Source: an uncultured Acidobacteriaceae bacterium (GTDB lineage Bacteria; Acidobacteriota; Terriglobia; Terriglobales; Acidobacteriaceae). Taken from it: a stretch of 64,000 nucleotides of DNA. The notes beneath the pieces were generated by a model. That model had not been told where the DNA came from and did not search any database. It saw only the letters and a list, made by a program, of their open reading frames with translations. The stretch spans positions 60,327 through 124,326 of the forward strand of contig CAINJJ010000047.1 of assembly GCA_903849645.1 (NCBI GenBank), read 5' to 3'. Numbering within the stretch: position 1 is the first letter of the stretch; the number at the start of each line of letters is the position of its first letter. Made by a program: the position numbers and the translations under genes. Positions 17,974 to 26,051 of this stretch are shown in pieces.

Positions 17974-18002
17974 CCCAGGTCCCTCGCATTTGGGGACCTG
18001 GG
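17974..18002. repeat. REP-like perfect hairpin in the tolC-hlyD gap
   Basis: CCCAGGTCCC / GGGACCTGGG, 10 bp, with a 9-nt loop, sits in the 98-bp gap between tolC and hlyD. No T-run follows, so it is not a classical terminator. It may stabilise the upstream mRNA or lower expression of the downstream part. I recall closely similar hairpins scattered in acidobacterial genomes; that needs a search. Confidence 0.55.
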
Positions 18003-18031
18003 AAACCGCAAGACCTCTGCCGCCACTCCGC

Positions 18032-19384
18032 CTATTTACCGCCCGCAAACCGCGCAATATTCCTCGCCGTGTCCCCCAGCGCGCGCGCCAGGGCAAACTT
18101 CGCATCCACATGGCTTGATACGGCCACAATGTAGTTTTCCTCTGCCCGCGCCAGCTCGTCCTGCGCCGTCACAACCTCCACGTTGTTGGCCCGGCCCTGA
18201 TCAAACCGGTCCTGCGCCAGTTCCAGCTCCCGCCGCGCCAGTTGCTGCCCCTCCGCCGCGACGCTGACCTGCTCCGCCGCGGAGTCCAAATTCAGGAGCG
18301 CCTCGCGAATCTCCTCTTCCACGCCGCGCTTCAGGTCGGCAATCCGGTCCTCCAGCGCCTTTCTCCGGCTGGCCAACTCCACCGCCTCTCCGTCCCGGTC
18401 CCGGTCAAAGAGCGTGAAATCCACCTGCCCCTGGATCAGCCCGGTCCCCTTGATTCCCCCGAGGCTTCGCCCGATGCCCCCATAGTTCCCATTCACGCTC
18501 AGCTTGGGAAGCCAGCGCGCATGGTTGGCCTTCTGCTGCTCTTCCAGGCTCTGCCGCTGGCTGGCCAGGGAGCGATAGTCGGCCCGCTCGGCCAGCGCGC
18601 TCTCCGCCAGGCTCTCCACTCCCGCCTGCGTCAGCGGCTCAAAGCGCAGAGCTTCGCCCAGTTCCAGCGGCGTCCCTGGGCTCATGCCCAGGTCGCGCGC
18701 CAACTCCAGCAGCCCCTGCCGCAACTGGTTCTGCGCCAACAGCAGCGCTTGCCGGTCGTTGGCCCGCTGCACCTCGGCCCGCAGCACATCCACGCCCGTC
18801 GCCGTCCCCGCGTCGTGCCGGTCCCGGGCCAGCTTCAGCAGCGCGTCCGCGTCCCGCACCCGCGACTGAGCCGCCTCCACCCGCGCTGCCGCCGCCTCTC
18901 CATTCAGGTAGAGCCCCGCCGTCAAGCGCACAATCTGGTCCCGCGCATCCTGCACGTCCAGCTTGTCCGCCTCCAGCGTTCGCTCCGCTGCCTTCACCCC
19001 ATGGGCGCTCGCCCGGTCGATCAGGTTCTGCTGCGCATACACGCGAAAGTCATAGTTCGAAAACGGCCCCACCACGTCCGGGGTGCCCGGAAACGAAATC
19101 CCGAAGGCGCGCAGATTCCTGTTTTGCGAGTTCGCGTAGCTTTGCAGGCTCACCCGCGGCAGCCGCCATGCGGAGTCGCGGCGCATCCGCGTCCCCTCCG
19201 CCTCCTCCACCCGCGCCCCGGCCACCAGCCCATTCACATTGGCGGCCAGCGCCTTCTCGATCGCGTCCTGCAGGCTCAGACGGTAGGGCGCCGGACCCTG
19301 CGCCGCCGCCCGCGCCGCTCCCGCGCCCATCAGTTGCGCCATCAACACAAACGCCGCTCCGGCAAACCGGGTTCTCCCTCGCAT
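18032..19384 (-). CDS. TolC-family outer membrane efflux protein
   Basis: A 450-aa outer membrane channel subunit with a signal peptide (ending near ARAAAQG). Two OEP repeats are visible: LSLQDAIEKALAANVNG (35-55) with the long coiled helices, and a second repeat starting ALRFEPLTQAGVESLAESAL. Helical hairpins contain many Gln/Arg/Ala residues. The C-terminus holds the family end VSSHVDAKFALARALG. The ATG at 19384 overlaps the tetR stop as TGATG; a GTG at 19387 is also possible. As second gene of the operon it gives a complete tripartite pump with HlyD and the ABC parts; enterobacterial ybh operons rely on a TolC encoded elsewhere. Confidence 0.92.
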   Translation of the reverse strand: MRGRTRFAGAAFVLMAQLMGAGAARAAAQGPAPYRLSLQDAIEKALAANVNGLVAGARVEEAEGTRMRRDSAWRLPRVSLQSYANSQNRNLRAFGISFPGTPDVVGPFSNYDFRVYAQQNLIDRASAHGVKAAERTLEADKLDVQDARDQIVRLTAGLYLNGEAAAARVEAAQSRVRDADALLKLARDRHDAGTATGVDVLRAEVQRANDRQALLLAQNQLRQGLLELARDLGMSPGTPLELGEALRFEPLTQAGVESLAESALAERADYRSLASQRQSLEEQQKANHARWLPKLSVNGNYGGIGRSLGGIKGTGLIQGQVDFTLFDRDRDGEAVELASRRKALEDRIADLKRGVEEEIREALLNLDSAAEQVSVAAEGQQLARRELELAQDRFDQGRANNVEVVTAQDELARAEENYIVAVSSHVDAKFALARALGDTARNIARFAGGK

Positions 19385-20067
19385 CACGCCCGCCCTCCGC
19401 TCGCGCTCGCCACCGCGCGCCAGAAATGCTCAAAACTCTCTTCCACCCGCGCCGCCAACGATGGCTGTCCATCCAACGACCACAACAGCATCGTTCCCAT
19501 CAGCGCCTGCTGAAACTGCACCGCCACGGCCTCCTTGTTCAGCCGCGCGTCAATCTCCCCACGCCTCTGCCCCTGCTCCACGTACTCCGCAATCGCCCTG
19601 CGGCCGGCCACCATCCGGCCGCTCACCAGCTCCCGCACCACAGCGCTGGCCAAAAATGCCGAGATCGCCGCCCGCGCCAGCTCCGGGCTGCGCCCAGGCT
19701 CCTCCGCGAGCTCCAGGGCCAGGCCACGCAGCACCGACCGCACCGGCCTCTCCCCCTGGGCAATCGCGGCCGCACAGCCCAGGATCCGCGCCACCTGGAT
19801 CTCCGCCATCACCCCCAGCACGTGGTCCTTGGTCTCGAAGTAGTTGAAAAACGTTCCCTTGCCCACGTCCGCGGCCTCGGTAATCTCCTCCACCGTCACG
19901 CTGGGAAAGCCGCGCTCGGCAAACAGCTTGAGCGCGCAGCGAAACAGCCTTAGCCGCGTCTCGGCGGACTTGCGCCCGCGCCGTCCCGTGCCGGTCGCCT
20001 GCCCCGCGACCACCGCCGCGATGGACCGGTCGAGCGAGCCGCCTGTCTCTTTTTGACTAGGATTCAT
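19384..20067 (-). CDS. TetR-family transcriptional regulator of the exporter operon
   Basis: A 227-aa regulator. Residues about 30-85 form the TetR DNA-binding domain: RLRLFRCALKLFAERGFPSVTVEEITEAADVGKGTFFNYFETKDHVL, with the helix-turn-helix centred on VEEITEAADVGKGTFFNYF. The C-terminal ligand domain is helical and variable. The gene is the first of the operon and overlaps tolC by one to four bases, so it probably represses its own operon, as CecR does for ybhGFSR in E. coli. Palindromes at 20088-20100 and 20054-20066 fit as its operators. Ligand unknown. Confidence 0.92.
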   Translation of the reverse strand: MNPSQKETGGSLDRSIAAVVAGQATGTGRRGRKSAETRLRLFRCALKLFAERGFPSVTVEEITEAADVGKGTFFNYFETKDHVLGVMAEIQVARILGCAAAIAQGERPVRSVLRGLALELAEEPGRSPELARAAISAFLASAVVRELVSGRMVAGRRAIAEYVEQGQRRGEIDARLNKEAVAVQFQQALMGTMLLWSLDGQPSLAARVEESFEHFWRAVASASGGRA

Positions 20068-20087
20068 TTTCGTCTTGCACTCATTTT

Positions 20088-20100
20088 TGACTTCCAGTCA
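20088..20100 (-). promoter_or_regulatory. Perfect palindrome, likely TetR operator
   Basis: TGACT-TCC-AGTCA lies 21 bp upstream of the tetR start. A related, imperfect site (TGACT-AGG-ATTCA) at 20054-20066 overlaps the tetR start codon. Paired sites at this place fit autorepression of the exporter operon. Confidence 0.6.
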
Positions 20101-20218
20101 TATTTAATGCCGGCGACATACTCTTGTCAATCCCGGCTCCGGTTGCCTCCCCCCTCCCCTCCCGGCGACAATGAACCCAGGTTGATCCGCTTCCCTTCAA
20201 TCAACCCCGGAGGTTCCA

Positions 20219-20770
20219 ATGCGTAAATGGACTTTGCTTCTCCTGCTTGCCGTCGCCGCCACCTGCATGGCCGCGCCCGCCAAAAGCATCTATGACTTCA
20301 CGCTCGACACCATTGACGGCAAGCCCGTCAACTTCAGCAGCTTCCAGGGCAAGGTTGTCCTCGTGGTCAACGTGGCCAGCAAGTGCGGCTTCACCCCGCA
20401 GTACGCCGGACTCGAAGCGCTCTATGAGAAGTACAAGGACCGCGGCCTGCTCATCGTCGGCATCCCCGCCAACAACTTCATGGCCCAGGAGCCCGGCACC
20501 AACGAAGAGATCAAGAAGTTCTGCTCCAACAAATACAACGTCACCTTCCCCATGATGTCCAAGGTCTCCGTACTGGGCGCCGATCAGGCTCCCCTCTACG
20601 CCTTCCTGACCGACAAGACCGCCAATCCGCAGACCGGCGGCGACATCAAGTGGAACTTCACCAAGTTCCTCTTTGATCGCCAGGGCAAGCCCGTTGCCCG
20701 CTTCGAGCCAGCCACCACGCCCGACTCGCCCGAAGTCACCGCCGCCATCGAATCCGCCCTCGGCAAGTAG
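20219..20770 (+). CDS. Exported glutathione-peroxidase-like thiol peroxidase
   Basis: Reduces peroxides with a catalytic Cys; thioredoxin-like fold. The 183-aa protein starts with a signal peptide (MRKWTLLLLLAVAATCMAAPA) and so acts in the periplasm. The peroxidatic Cys lies in VNVASKCGFTPQY, and the active-site Gln and Trp are present: GLEALYEKYKDRGLLI and the late IKWNFTKFLFDRQG. The segment that usually reads GFPCNQF is GIPANNF here, so the usual resolving Cys is Ala. A Cys at KKFCSNKYNV could substitute, or the enzyme works with an external thiol. Start ATG at 20219 follows CCCGGAGGTTCCA. The gene faces away from the TetR operon. Confidence 0.9.
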   Translation: MRKWTLLLLLAVAATCMAAPAKSIYDFTLDTIDGKPVNFSSFQGKVVLVVNVASKCGFTPQYAGLEALYEKYKDRGLLIVGIPANNFMAQEPGTNEEIKKFCSNKYNVTFPMMSKVSVLGADQAPLYAFLTDKTANPQTGGDIKWNFTKFLFDRQGKPVARFEPATTPDSPEVTAAIESALGK

Positions 20771-21112
20771 CTTTCGCGGAGCAAATCCCTTTGCCCGGTT
20801 AGATCTGCGGCACCTGTGGGGCTCTTCCTTGGAAGGGCCCCCGCGCTCTTCCTCCTAATTTGTAGGTTTCTTCCCCGGTGGCGTGCGCGTCCATCCGCGC
20901 GGCTTATTCGTGCCCGACGCGCTCGACGCCACACCGCTTCCTGCCCCCAGCCGCAATCCACAACCCCTCCTTCTGGTATCCTTGGCTTACAGCGGAATCA
21001 AAGCCGATCTACCCGGTTGCCACCCATCAGAGCGTTCCTTTTGTTTCAGAGGATTCAGCTTTGAATGTTGTTTCAGGGCCGCTTTGACTCGGATCCCGCC
21101 CTTGCAAGCATC
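20771..21112. other. Intergenic stretch, nothing convincing
   Basis: About 340 bp between the peroxidase and a small membrane protein gene. I see no hairpin terminator, RNA gene or protein-coding frame with motifs here. No biotin-repressor-like palindrome was found, although bioY follows. Confidence 0.4.
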
Positions 21113-21280
21113 ATGCGATGGTTATTGATTGCACTTCTCGTCTCGGTTGCCGCACTGCTTATCGCAGCTGCCGCATTGGCGCGTCACATCCGGCTCCATC
21201 ATGCGAGAACACACTCCAATCCTGACCTGAGTCCCGTGCGCACCCCGGGTTCAGCCAAGGGCAATGACGTGGAAAAATAG
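21113..21280 (+). CDS. Small single-pass membrane protein (tentative)
   Basis: A 55-aa frame starting MRWLLIALLVSVAALLIAAAA, one clear transmembrane helix followed by a basic/His-rich segment (ARHIRLHHARTH) and a polar tail ending NDVEK. It stops 41 bp before bioY on the same strand. It may be a real small gene or the leader part of the bioY transcript. No family recognised; an earlier ATG at 21065 adds 16 residues. Confidence 0.4.
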   Translation: MRWLLIALLVSVAALLIAAAALARHIRLHHARTHSNPDLSPVRTPGSAKGNDVEK

Positions 21281-21321
21281 GCTCGGGGCATCCAACCCAC
21301 TCCGCCCCCAAGGAAGCTTCG

Positions 21322-21909
21322 ATGAACACAGATATCTCGGTTTCACAGGCCCCCATTGCCGCCCCCGCCGCATGGCTGCGTCCCGTCGGCGTCGCGGTGG
21401 CAGCCAGCGCGTTTGTGGCCGCATGCGCACACGTTGCCCTCCCGCTGGGATTCACCCCGGTCCCGCTGACCTTCGGCCCCTTCGCCGTTCTTCTCGTCGG
21501 TCTCCTGCTTTCCCCGCGCCTGGCCGCCGCTTCTCTGGCCGCCTATCTGGCCGAGGGCGCTCTGGGACTGCCTGTCTTCGCGCCCGGCCCACTGGGCGCC
21601 TCCGGCTTTGCCCACCTGCTTGGGCCCACCGCCGGCTACCTGCTTGCCTATCCCGCCGCCGCCGCCCTCGTCTCCGCTCTCTGGCGTCGCGCCGGACGCT
21701 CCTTCCCAGCCGCCCTGGCCGCTGCCTCCGCTGGCAGTTTCGCCATCCTCTTCTGCGGCGCACTTTGGCTTGCTGTTCTGAGCCACTCCTCGGTCTCTGC
21801 CGCGCTTGGGCTCGGCTTGCTGCCCTTTTTGCCCGGAGATGCCCTCAAAGTGGTCGCCGCCGCCGCGCTGGCTCATCGCTTCCAGCGCCTCCGCCGCCAT
21901 TCCAGCTAG
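21322..21909 (+). CDS. bioY: BioY biotin transporter substrate-binding component
   Basis: S-component of an ECF-type biotin importer in the inner membrane. The 195-aa product has six hydrophobic helices and the BioY motifs: LPLGFTPVPLTFGPFAVLLVGLLL (about 41-64) and AAYLAEGALGLPVFA followed by GPTAGYLLAYP. The C-terminus ends in a basic cytosolic stub. No EcfA/EcfT genes are adjacent, so BioY works with shared modules or alone. It is followed by mqnD, 44 bp downstream, in the same direction. Confidence 0.9.
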   Translation: MNTDISVSQAPIAAPAAWLRPVGVAVAASAFVAACAHVALPLGFTPVPLTFGPFAVLLVGLLLSPRLAAASLAAYLAEGALGLPVFAPGPLGASGFAHLLGPTAGYLLAYPAAAALVSALWRRAGRSFPAALAAASAGSFAILFCGALWLAVLSHSSVSAALGLGLLPFLPGDALKVVAAAALAHRFQRLRRHSS

Positions 21910-21953
21910 TTCGAATCAACCCCCACGGCTCCACTTCGTCGAAAGGACCTTTC

Positions 21954-22832
21954 TTGCCTGTGAGCACTCCCCCCTCTGATCTCAAAAGCCCTGGCGCCAC
22001 CATCGACATCTCCATCGCCCATAGCCCCGACTCCGATGACGCCTTCATGTTCTACGGCCTGGCCACCAACAAGGTCCGCGTCCCCGGCTATCGCTTCTCC
22101 CACACCCTCTGCGACATCGAGACGCTCAATCGCCGCGCCGAGACCGAGGCCTTCTTTGACGTCTCCGCCATCAGCTTCCACGCCTACCCCTATGTGCAGG
22201 AGAACTACACCCTCATGGGCTGCGGCGGCAGTGTGGGCGAGGGCTACGGCCCCATGGTTGTCTCCCGCGGGCCTCTGACTCATGACGACCTGCGCCGCAT
22301 CAAGATCGCCATCCCCGGCACCCTCACCACGGCCTATCTCGCCCTCAAGATCTTCAACCCCGAGTTGCAGACCGAGGTCGTGCCGTTTGACCAGATCATT
22401 CCCGCCATCCTGGCTGGAACCTACGATGCCGGGCTCATCATCCACGAGGGCCAGCTCACCTACTCCACCTCCGGCCTTTACAAGGTCCTGGACCTCGGCG
22501 TCTGGTGGCGCGAGACCACTGGCCTTGTGCTGCCCCTGGGCGGCAACGCCATCCGCCGCTCGCTGGGCGCAGACAAGCACAAGATCATCTCCCTGGCCCT
22601 GCGCAACTCCATCCAGCACGCTCTGGACAACCGCGAGCAGGCCCTTGAATACGCCATGCAGTTTGCCCGCGACCTCGACACCCGCCTGGCCAGCCGCTTT
22701 GTGGCCATGTACGTGAACGACCGCACCCTCGACTACGGCGCCGACGGCCGCGAGGCCATCCGCAAACTCCTTGACATGGGCTTCGAGCGCGGGATCATTC
22801 CCATCGCCCCCAAGGTCGATTTCGTCGACTGA
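21954..22832 (+). CDS. mqnD: 1,4-dihydroxy-6-naphthoate synthase
   Basis: Converts cyclic de-hypoxanthine futalosine to 1,4-dihydroxy-6-naphthoate in the futalosine route to menaquinone. The 292-aa protein has the periplasmic-binding-like fold and the family start ISIAHSPDSDDAFMFYGL. Further blocks are FFDVSAISFHAYPYV, CGGSVGEGYGPMVVS, IAIPGTLTTAYLAL, DAGLIIHEGQLTY and LPLGGNAIRRSLG. The TTG at 21954 has AAAGGA seven bases upstream; a GTG two codons later is also possible. The gene continues from bioY. Presence of MqnD indicates a futalosine-type menaquinone pathway; the other mqn genes lie elsewhere. Confidence 0.9.
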   Translation: MPVSTPPSDLKSPGATIDISIAHSPDSDDAFMFYGLATNKVRVPGYRFSHTLCDIETLNRRAETEAFFDVSAISFHAYPYVQENYTLMGCGGSVGEGYGPMVVSRGPLTHDDLRRIKIAIPGTLTTAYLALKIFNPELQTEVVPFDQIIPAILAGTYDAGLIIHEGQLTYSTSGLYKVLDLGVWWRETTGLVLPLGGNAIRRSLGADKHKIISLALRNSIQHALDNREQALEYAMQFARDLDTRLASRFVAMYVNDRTLDYGADGREAIRKLLDMGFERGIIPIAPKVDFVD

Positions 22833-22965
22833 TTCCGGCGCCGAAATCCGGTCAAGCGCCTGCACATGGATCGACCACATCGGCTTGCGCTGTGCTCTGG
22901 ACCGCCTTCACAGCCGGCGCAACCGAGGCAAGGCGCGGCAAGAGTGCGCCCATGCCGGGCGCACA

Positions 22966-22997
22966 CAAAAATGGGCGGCAAGTTTAACCTTGCCGCC
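22966..22997 (-). terminator. Intrinsic terminator of the flagellin gene
   Basis: Read on the minus strand: stem GGCGGCAAG / CTTGCCGCC (22974-22997, 9 bp perfect, 6-nt loop) followed by TTTTT at 22971-22967. It lies about 90 bp downstream of the flagellin stop and converges on mqnD. Confidence 0.8.
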
Positions 22998-23054
22998 GCC
23001 CGTCCCTGGGTTGTCTTGAAGTTACCGCAGTGTTGCTAAACTCTGTCTCCCGGC

Positions 23055-23082
23055 GTCCCTGGTCCCTGGTCCCTGGTCCCTG
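23055..23082. repeat. Heptamer tandem repeat, GTCCCTG x4
   Basis: Four exact copies of GTCCCTG lie between the flagellin stop and its terminator. Such 7-bp tandem arrays are prone to slippage. Confidence 0.85.
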
Positions 23083-23088
23083 CGTTTC

Positions 23089-24471
23089 TTACTGCAACAA
23101 CTTGGTCACTTCCTGCTGCACGCTGTTGGCCTGCGCGAGCGCAGCGATGCCGGTCTGGCTCAGAATCTCGTACTTCGACATGTTCGACGTAGCCGAGGCA
23201 TAGTCCGTGGCCTTGATGGCGTTTTGTGCGGAGACCACATTCTCCTGCTGGGTGGTCATCACCTGGCTGATCGAGTTGAGCGTGTTGATCTGCGCGCCGA
23301 TGTACCCGTCCTGCCCGGCCACATAGGTGATTGCCTTGTTCAGCAGCGTCAGCGTGGACTGCGCATTCGAGGTGCTGGTCAGCGAGGTGCCGCTGAGGTC
23401 CACGGAACCGCCTGCCGTATAGCTGATGGTGGCCACGCCGCCGGTGGCGCTTACGTCCTGCGTCAAGGTGGAGGCAGCGGTGGAGGGAGCGGCCACGCCC
23501 AGCGTGAAGACCTGGCCTGTGGACGAATCGTATACCAGGTCGGTGGCCGCATTGGTTGTATCCTGGCTCAACCCCACATGATAAGTGCCCGGTGTTGGCG
23601 TGGTGCCCGCGTTGACTGAACCCTGGATGATGATGCCGGTCTCGTTTTCATTGGCCGCTCCGCCGGCGGCCGTCACCGCCGAAGCCCCTGCCTGCAGCGC
23701 CGTGCCGAAGCTCGCCGTCAATCCCAGCCCCGCGTTGTTGATGGCGTTGATCAGGCCCTGCGCCGTGTTGGCCGCGCCGGTCACCGTAATGGTGGTTGTG
23801 GCCGTGTTGGAAGTGCCCGCCACCAGATACGTCACGTGCAGAGAGGTGGTGCCCGCGGCCGCCAGCGTGTCTGTCGATTGCGCGTTCTTCGCGGCCGTCG
23901 AGAGGTTCACAAACACGTTGGTCTGGCCATTGGTGTAGCCCATGGTTCCGCCCGAGTCGCCCAGCGTGCTCGAACTCAGCGACGAAAACATCAACTGGTC
24001 CACGGACGAACCTTGAGAGGATGAGTCGCCAGTGTAGATGGCCACGGTTCCGCCGGTGAACACCTGCTGCTGGTTGTAGGTGGTCGTCGAGCCGATGTTG
24101 TTGATCTCGGAGAGGATGGATGTATATTCCTGGTTGGCCGCGGCTTCCTGGGATGCGTTGAGCGTGCCGTTGGAAGCCTCGGTGGCCAGCGAAACCGCAC
24201 GGTTCAACAGGTTGGTCACCTGCAGCAGGGCGCCATCCGCCACATGCAGCAGCCCGCCGCCCTCGGTCGAGTTGGTGGTCGACTGCGTGAGAGCGGTCGA
24301 GTTGGCCTGCAGTCCGTTCACCAGCGAGAGGCCGGCCGCGTCGTCAGCCCCTGAGTTGATCTTCGATCCCGAGGACAACTGCTGCAACACGGTCTGCAGG
24401 CTGTTGTTCGTGTTGTTCAGGTTGTTCTCTGCGTAGATCGCCGACAGGTTGTTCAAAACACCAAGGGCCAT
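23089..24471 (-). CDS. fliC: Flagellin
   Basis: Filament subunit, exported by the flagellar type III system. The 460-aa protein has conserved D0/D1 ends. The N-terminal part holds LNNLSAIYAENNLNNTNNSLQTVLQQLSSG, then GADDAAGLSLVNGLQA and GALLQVTNLLNRAVSLATEA. The C-terminal part holds INTLNSISQVMTTQQENVVSAQNAIKATDYASATSNMSKYEILSQTGIAALAQAN. The middle (about 150-370) is variable, rich in Ala, Thr, Ser and Gly, with repeated beta-type segments. No signal peptide, as expected. It stands alone with no other flagellar gene nearby. It carries a sigma-28 promoter and AAGGAG ten bases before the ATG. Confidence 0.95.
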   Translation of the reverse strand: MALGVLNNLSAIYAENNLNNTNNSLQTVLQQLSSGSKINSGADDAAGLSLVNGLQANSTALTQSTTNSTEGGGLLHVADGALLQVTNLLNRAVSLATEASNGTLNASQEAAANQEYTSILSEINNIGSTTTYNQQQVFTGGTVAIYTGDSSSQGSSVDQLMFSSLSSSTLGDSGGTMGYTNGQTNVFVNLSTAAKNAQSTDTLAAAGTTSLHVTYLVAGTSNTATTTITVTGAANTAQGLINAINNAGLGLTASFGTALQAGASAVTAAGGAANENETGIIIQGSVNAGTTPTPGTYHVGLSQDTTNAATDLVYDSSTGQVFTLGVAAPSTAASTLTQDVSATGGVATISYTAGGSVDLSGTSLTSTSNAQSTLTLLNKAITYVAGQDGYIGAQINTLNSISQVMTTQQENVVSAQNAIKATDYASATSNMSKYEILSQTGIAALAQANSVQQEVTKLLQ

Positions 24472-24878
24472 TTGAATTCACTCCTTCGCGGATGCCCTTC
24501 TGCGCCCCTGCCCGCCCGCGATCTCTCACGCGCCGGGCCCCCGATTTGTCGGGTCAGGCCTTGCTGCATCCACCCCATTCATCGGTCCGGCGCAAAATAA
24601 CTTTAGTCATAAAATTCCTGCCCCTCTTCTCTGTTTCTGTCGCGTCGCCGAGCAGCTTGTCGCGCTCCCGGTCACGCGCTGTCTGGAATCGCTGCACGGC
24701 CTGTCCCATTGCGCTCCACGCGCCTGTCCAGCTTCGCAACAGTCCAGCGCCCTGCCCGCCGGGTCCATGGTCGCCGCGAACGCGCAAAAAAGCGGCAGGA
24801 GGATCGCCCCTGCCGCCACCGGTCTTCAAGTACAACCGCATTTGTTCTCTGCCTGAAACTCAACTGAGAAAGGGCAAC
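24472..24878. other. Flagellin upstream region
   Basis: About 400 bp between flagellin and the Spy-like gene end. It holds the flagellin leader, the sigma-28 promoter and no convincing gene. Confidence 0.6.
24579..24605 (-). promoter_or_regulatory. Sigma-28 (FliA) promoter of flagellin
   Basis: On the minus strand: TAAAGTTA (24605-24598), an 11-nt spacer, then ACCGATGA (24586-24579). The consensus is TAAAGTTT-N11-GCCGATAA, so 13 of 16 positions match with exact spacing. It gives a leader of about 100 nt. Confidence 0.85.
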
Positions 24879-25556
24879 TTAGAGGACTTCTCCCAGCGCC
24901 GGGGCTCCCGGTCCATCCTCGTCCGGACCGTCGTTTAGACTGCCCTGCGGTCCGGGTGGTGGAGCCGGTGGGGGCGCCTGGTCACTGCCGCCCTGCGCGT
25001 CCGGCCTGCGCATCCGCGGCCCGCGCATCTCCGGTCCGCGCCCGCCGGGTCCCATCTCGCGGCGCTCCTCGCGGCGGCTGCCTCGCTCGGCCTGCAACTG
25101 CTTCCACTGCTCCGGGGTCAGCTTGCCGCGAATGGCCAGCAGAAAGCGCGCGTTCGCCTTTTCCAGCTCCGCCCTGGCCTGGGCCACGCGGTCAATCTGC
25201 GCCAGGATCTTGGCCTCGTTGGGCTGGTCGTCCTTCATCAGCGGTTCCATCTCCAACTCTGCCTTTTCGACGTTGCCGCGGAGGTCCACCAGCTTTTCGC
25301 GATGCCCCAGCAGAATTCCGTCCATCGCCTTGCGCTGCTCGTCGGTCAACTTCAGCTTCTCCACCATTGCGGCGTCGTTCCACCAGCGCCCGTGGCTGCC
25401 CTGGGGCCCGAGAGCCTTTTCAAACGGGGGCCGATGGTCCCCGAACCCTGGATGTTCGCCCATTCCGCCGCCAGGCATCTGTGCCCCTGCCAGGGCCCCC
25501 ACCAACGCAAATCCTGCAATCGCTACTCCCAGCCGCAGTGCCATTGATACGTTCAT
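24879..25556 (-). CDS. Spy/CpxP-like periplasmic protein (LTXXQ family)
   Basis: A 225-aa exported protein: signal peptide about 1-27 (VSMALRLGVAIAGFALVGALAGA), then a helical domain with the LTXXQ motifs LKLTDEQRKAMDG and, 70 residues later, KLTPEQWKQLQAE. The tail is rich in Arg, Gly, Met and Pro. Relatives act as periplasmic chaperones or metal/envelope-stress sensors. The ATG at 25556 follows AAGGAGAAGGCG. It sits 54 bp downstream of the anti-sigma gene and probably belongs to the same stress operon, where it may sequester damaged proteins or modulate the sigma system. Confidence 0.8.
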   Translation of the reverse strand: MNVSMALRLGVAIAGFALVGALAGAQMPGGGMGEHPGFGDHRPPFEKALGPQGSHGRWWNDAAMVEKLKLTDEQRKAMDGILLGHREKLVDLRGNVEKAELEMEPLMKDDQPNEAKILAQIDRVAQARAELEKANARFLLAIRGKLTPEQWKQLQAERGSRREERREMGPGGRGPEMRGPRMRRPDAQGGSDQAPPPAPPPGPQGSLNDGPDEDGPGAPALGEVL

Positions 25557-25610
25557 CGCCTTCTCCTTGCCCTCCATTTCCGGAGGGGTTCTGGTTTGTG
25601 AATTCGCTAA

Positions 25611-26051
25611 CTAGCGGGACTCGTCCTCGGCCATCAACCGAGCCAGCGGCTCCATGGCGCTCGGCACCTCACGCGCTACGTCGCTGTCCACCCTGGCCAG
25701 CAACTCTTCTTCTTCCCGCGCCCGCTCGGCCGCGGCCAGCTTCTGCTGCTCCGCCGCGCGCGCCGCCGCCATCCGCGCCAACTCCTGGCGATGATGCTGC
25801 TCAAACAGCCCTCCGGAGACGCTTCCGGCCACCAGGACGCACCCCAATGCCCATCCCGCCGCCAGCCGCCCGGTTCGATGCGGCTTCCGCGCCTCAACCG
25901 TCCGCGGCCGGCTCAGCGCCGACTCGCTCCAGGCATGGACGCTCTGCTTGAACTGCCTCAGCGCAAGCTCCAGTTCCGCATCCAGTGCAGCACCCTGGCC
26001 CGTCTTCATCCCGTCCAGCGCCCCGCCCTCAAAATCGTCCTTCAAGTTCAT
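25611..26051 (-). CDS. Putative membrane anti-sigma factor
   Basis: A 146-aa protein with a charged cytosolic N-terminus (MNLKDDFEGG, LDAELELALRQFKQSVHAWS), one transmembrane helix near 60-85 (AAGWALGCVLVAGSVSGGLF) and a coiled-coil-like periplasmic part rich in Ala/Glu/Arg (ARMAAARAAEQQKLAAAERAREEEELLARV). Its start overlaps the sigma gene stop by four bases (ATGA), the usual arrangement for sigma/anti-sigma pairs. There is no His-Cys-Cys zinc motif, so it is not a ZAS-type domain. The function is inferred from position and topology. Confidence 0.65.
   Translation of the reverse strand: MNLKDDFEGGALDGMKTGQGAALDAELELALRQFKQSVHAWSESALSRPRTVEARKPHRTGRLAAGWALGCVLVAGSVSGGLFEQHHRQELARMAAARAAEQQKLAAAERAREEEELLARVDSDVAREVPSAMEPLARLMAEDESR

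Noticed and set aside
20771..21321. Riboswitch or biotin-repressor site before bioY
   Set aside because: No conserved riboswitch-like core or long palindrome of the known biotin operator type was found.
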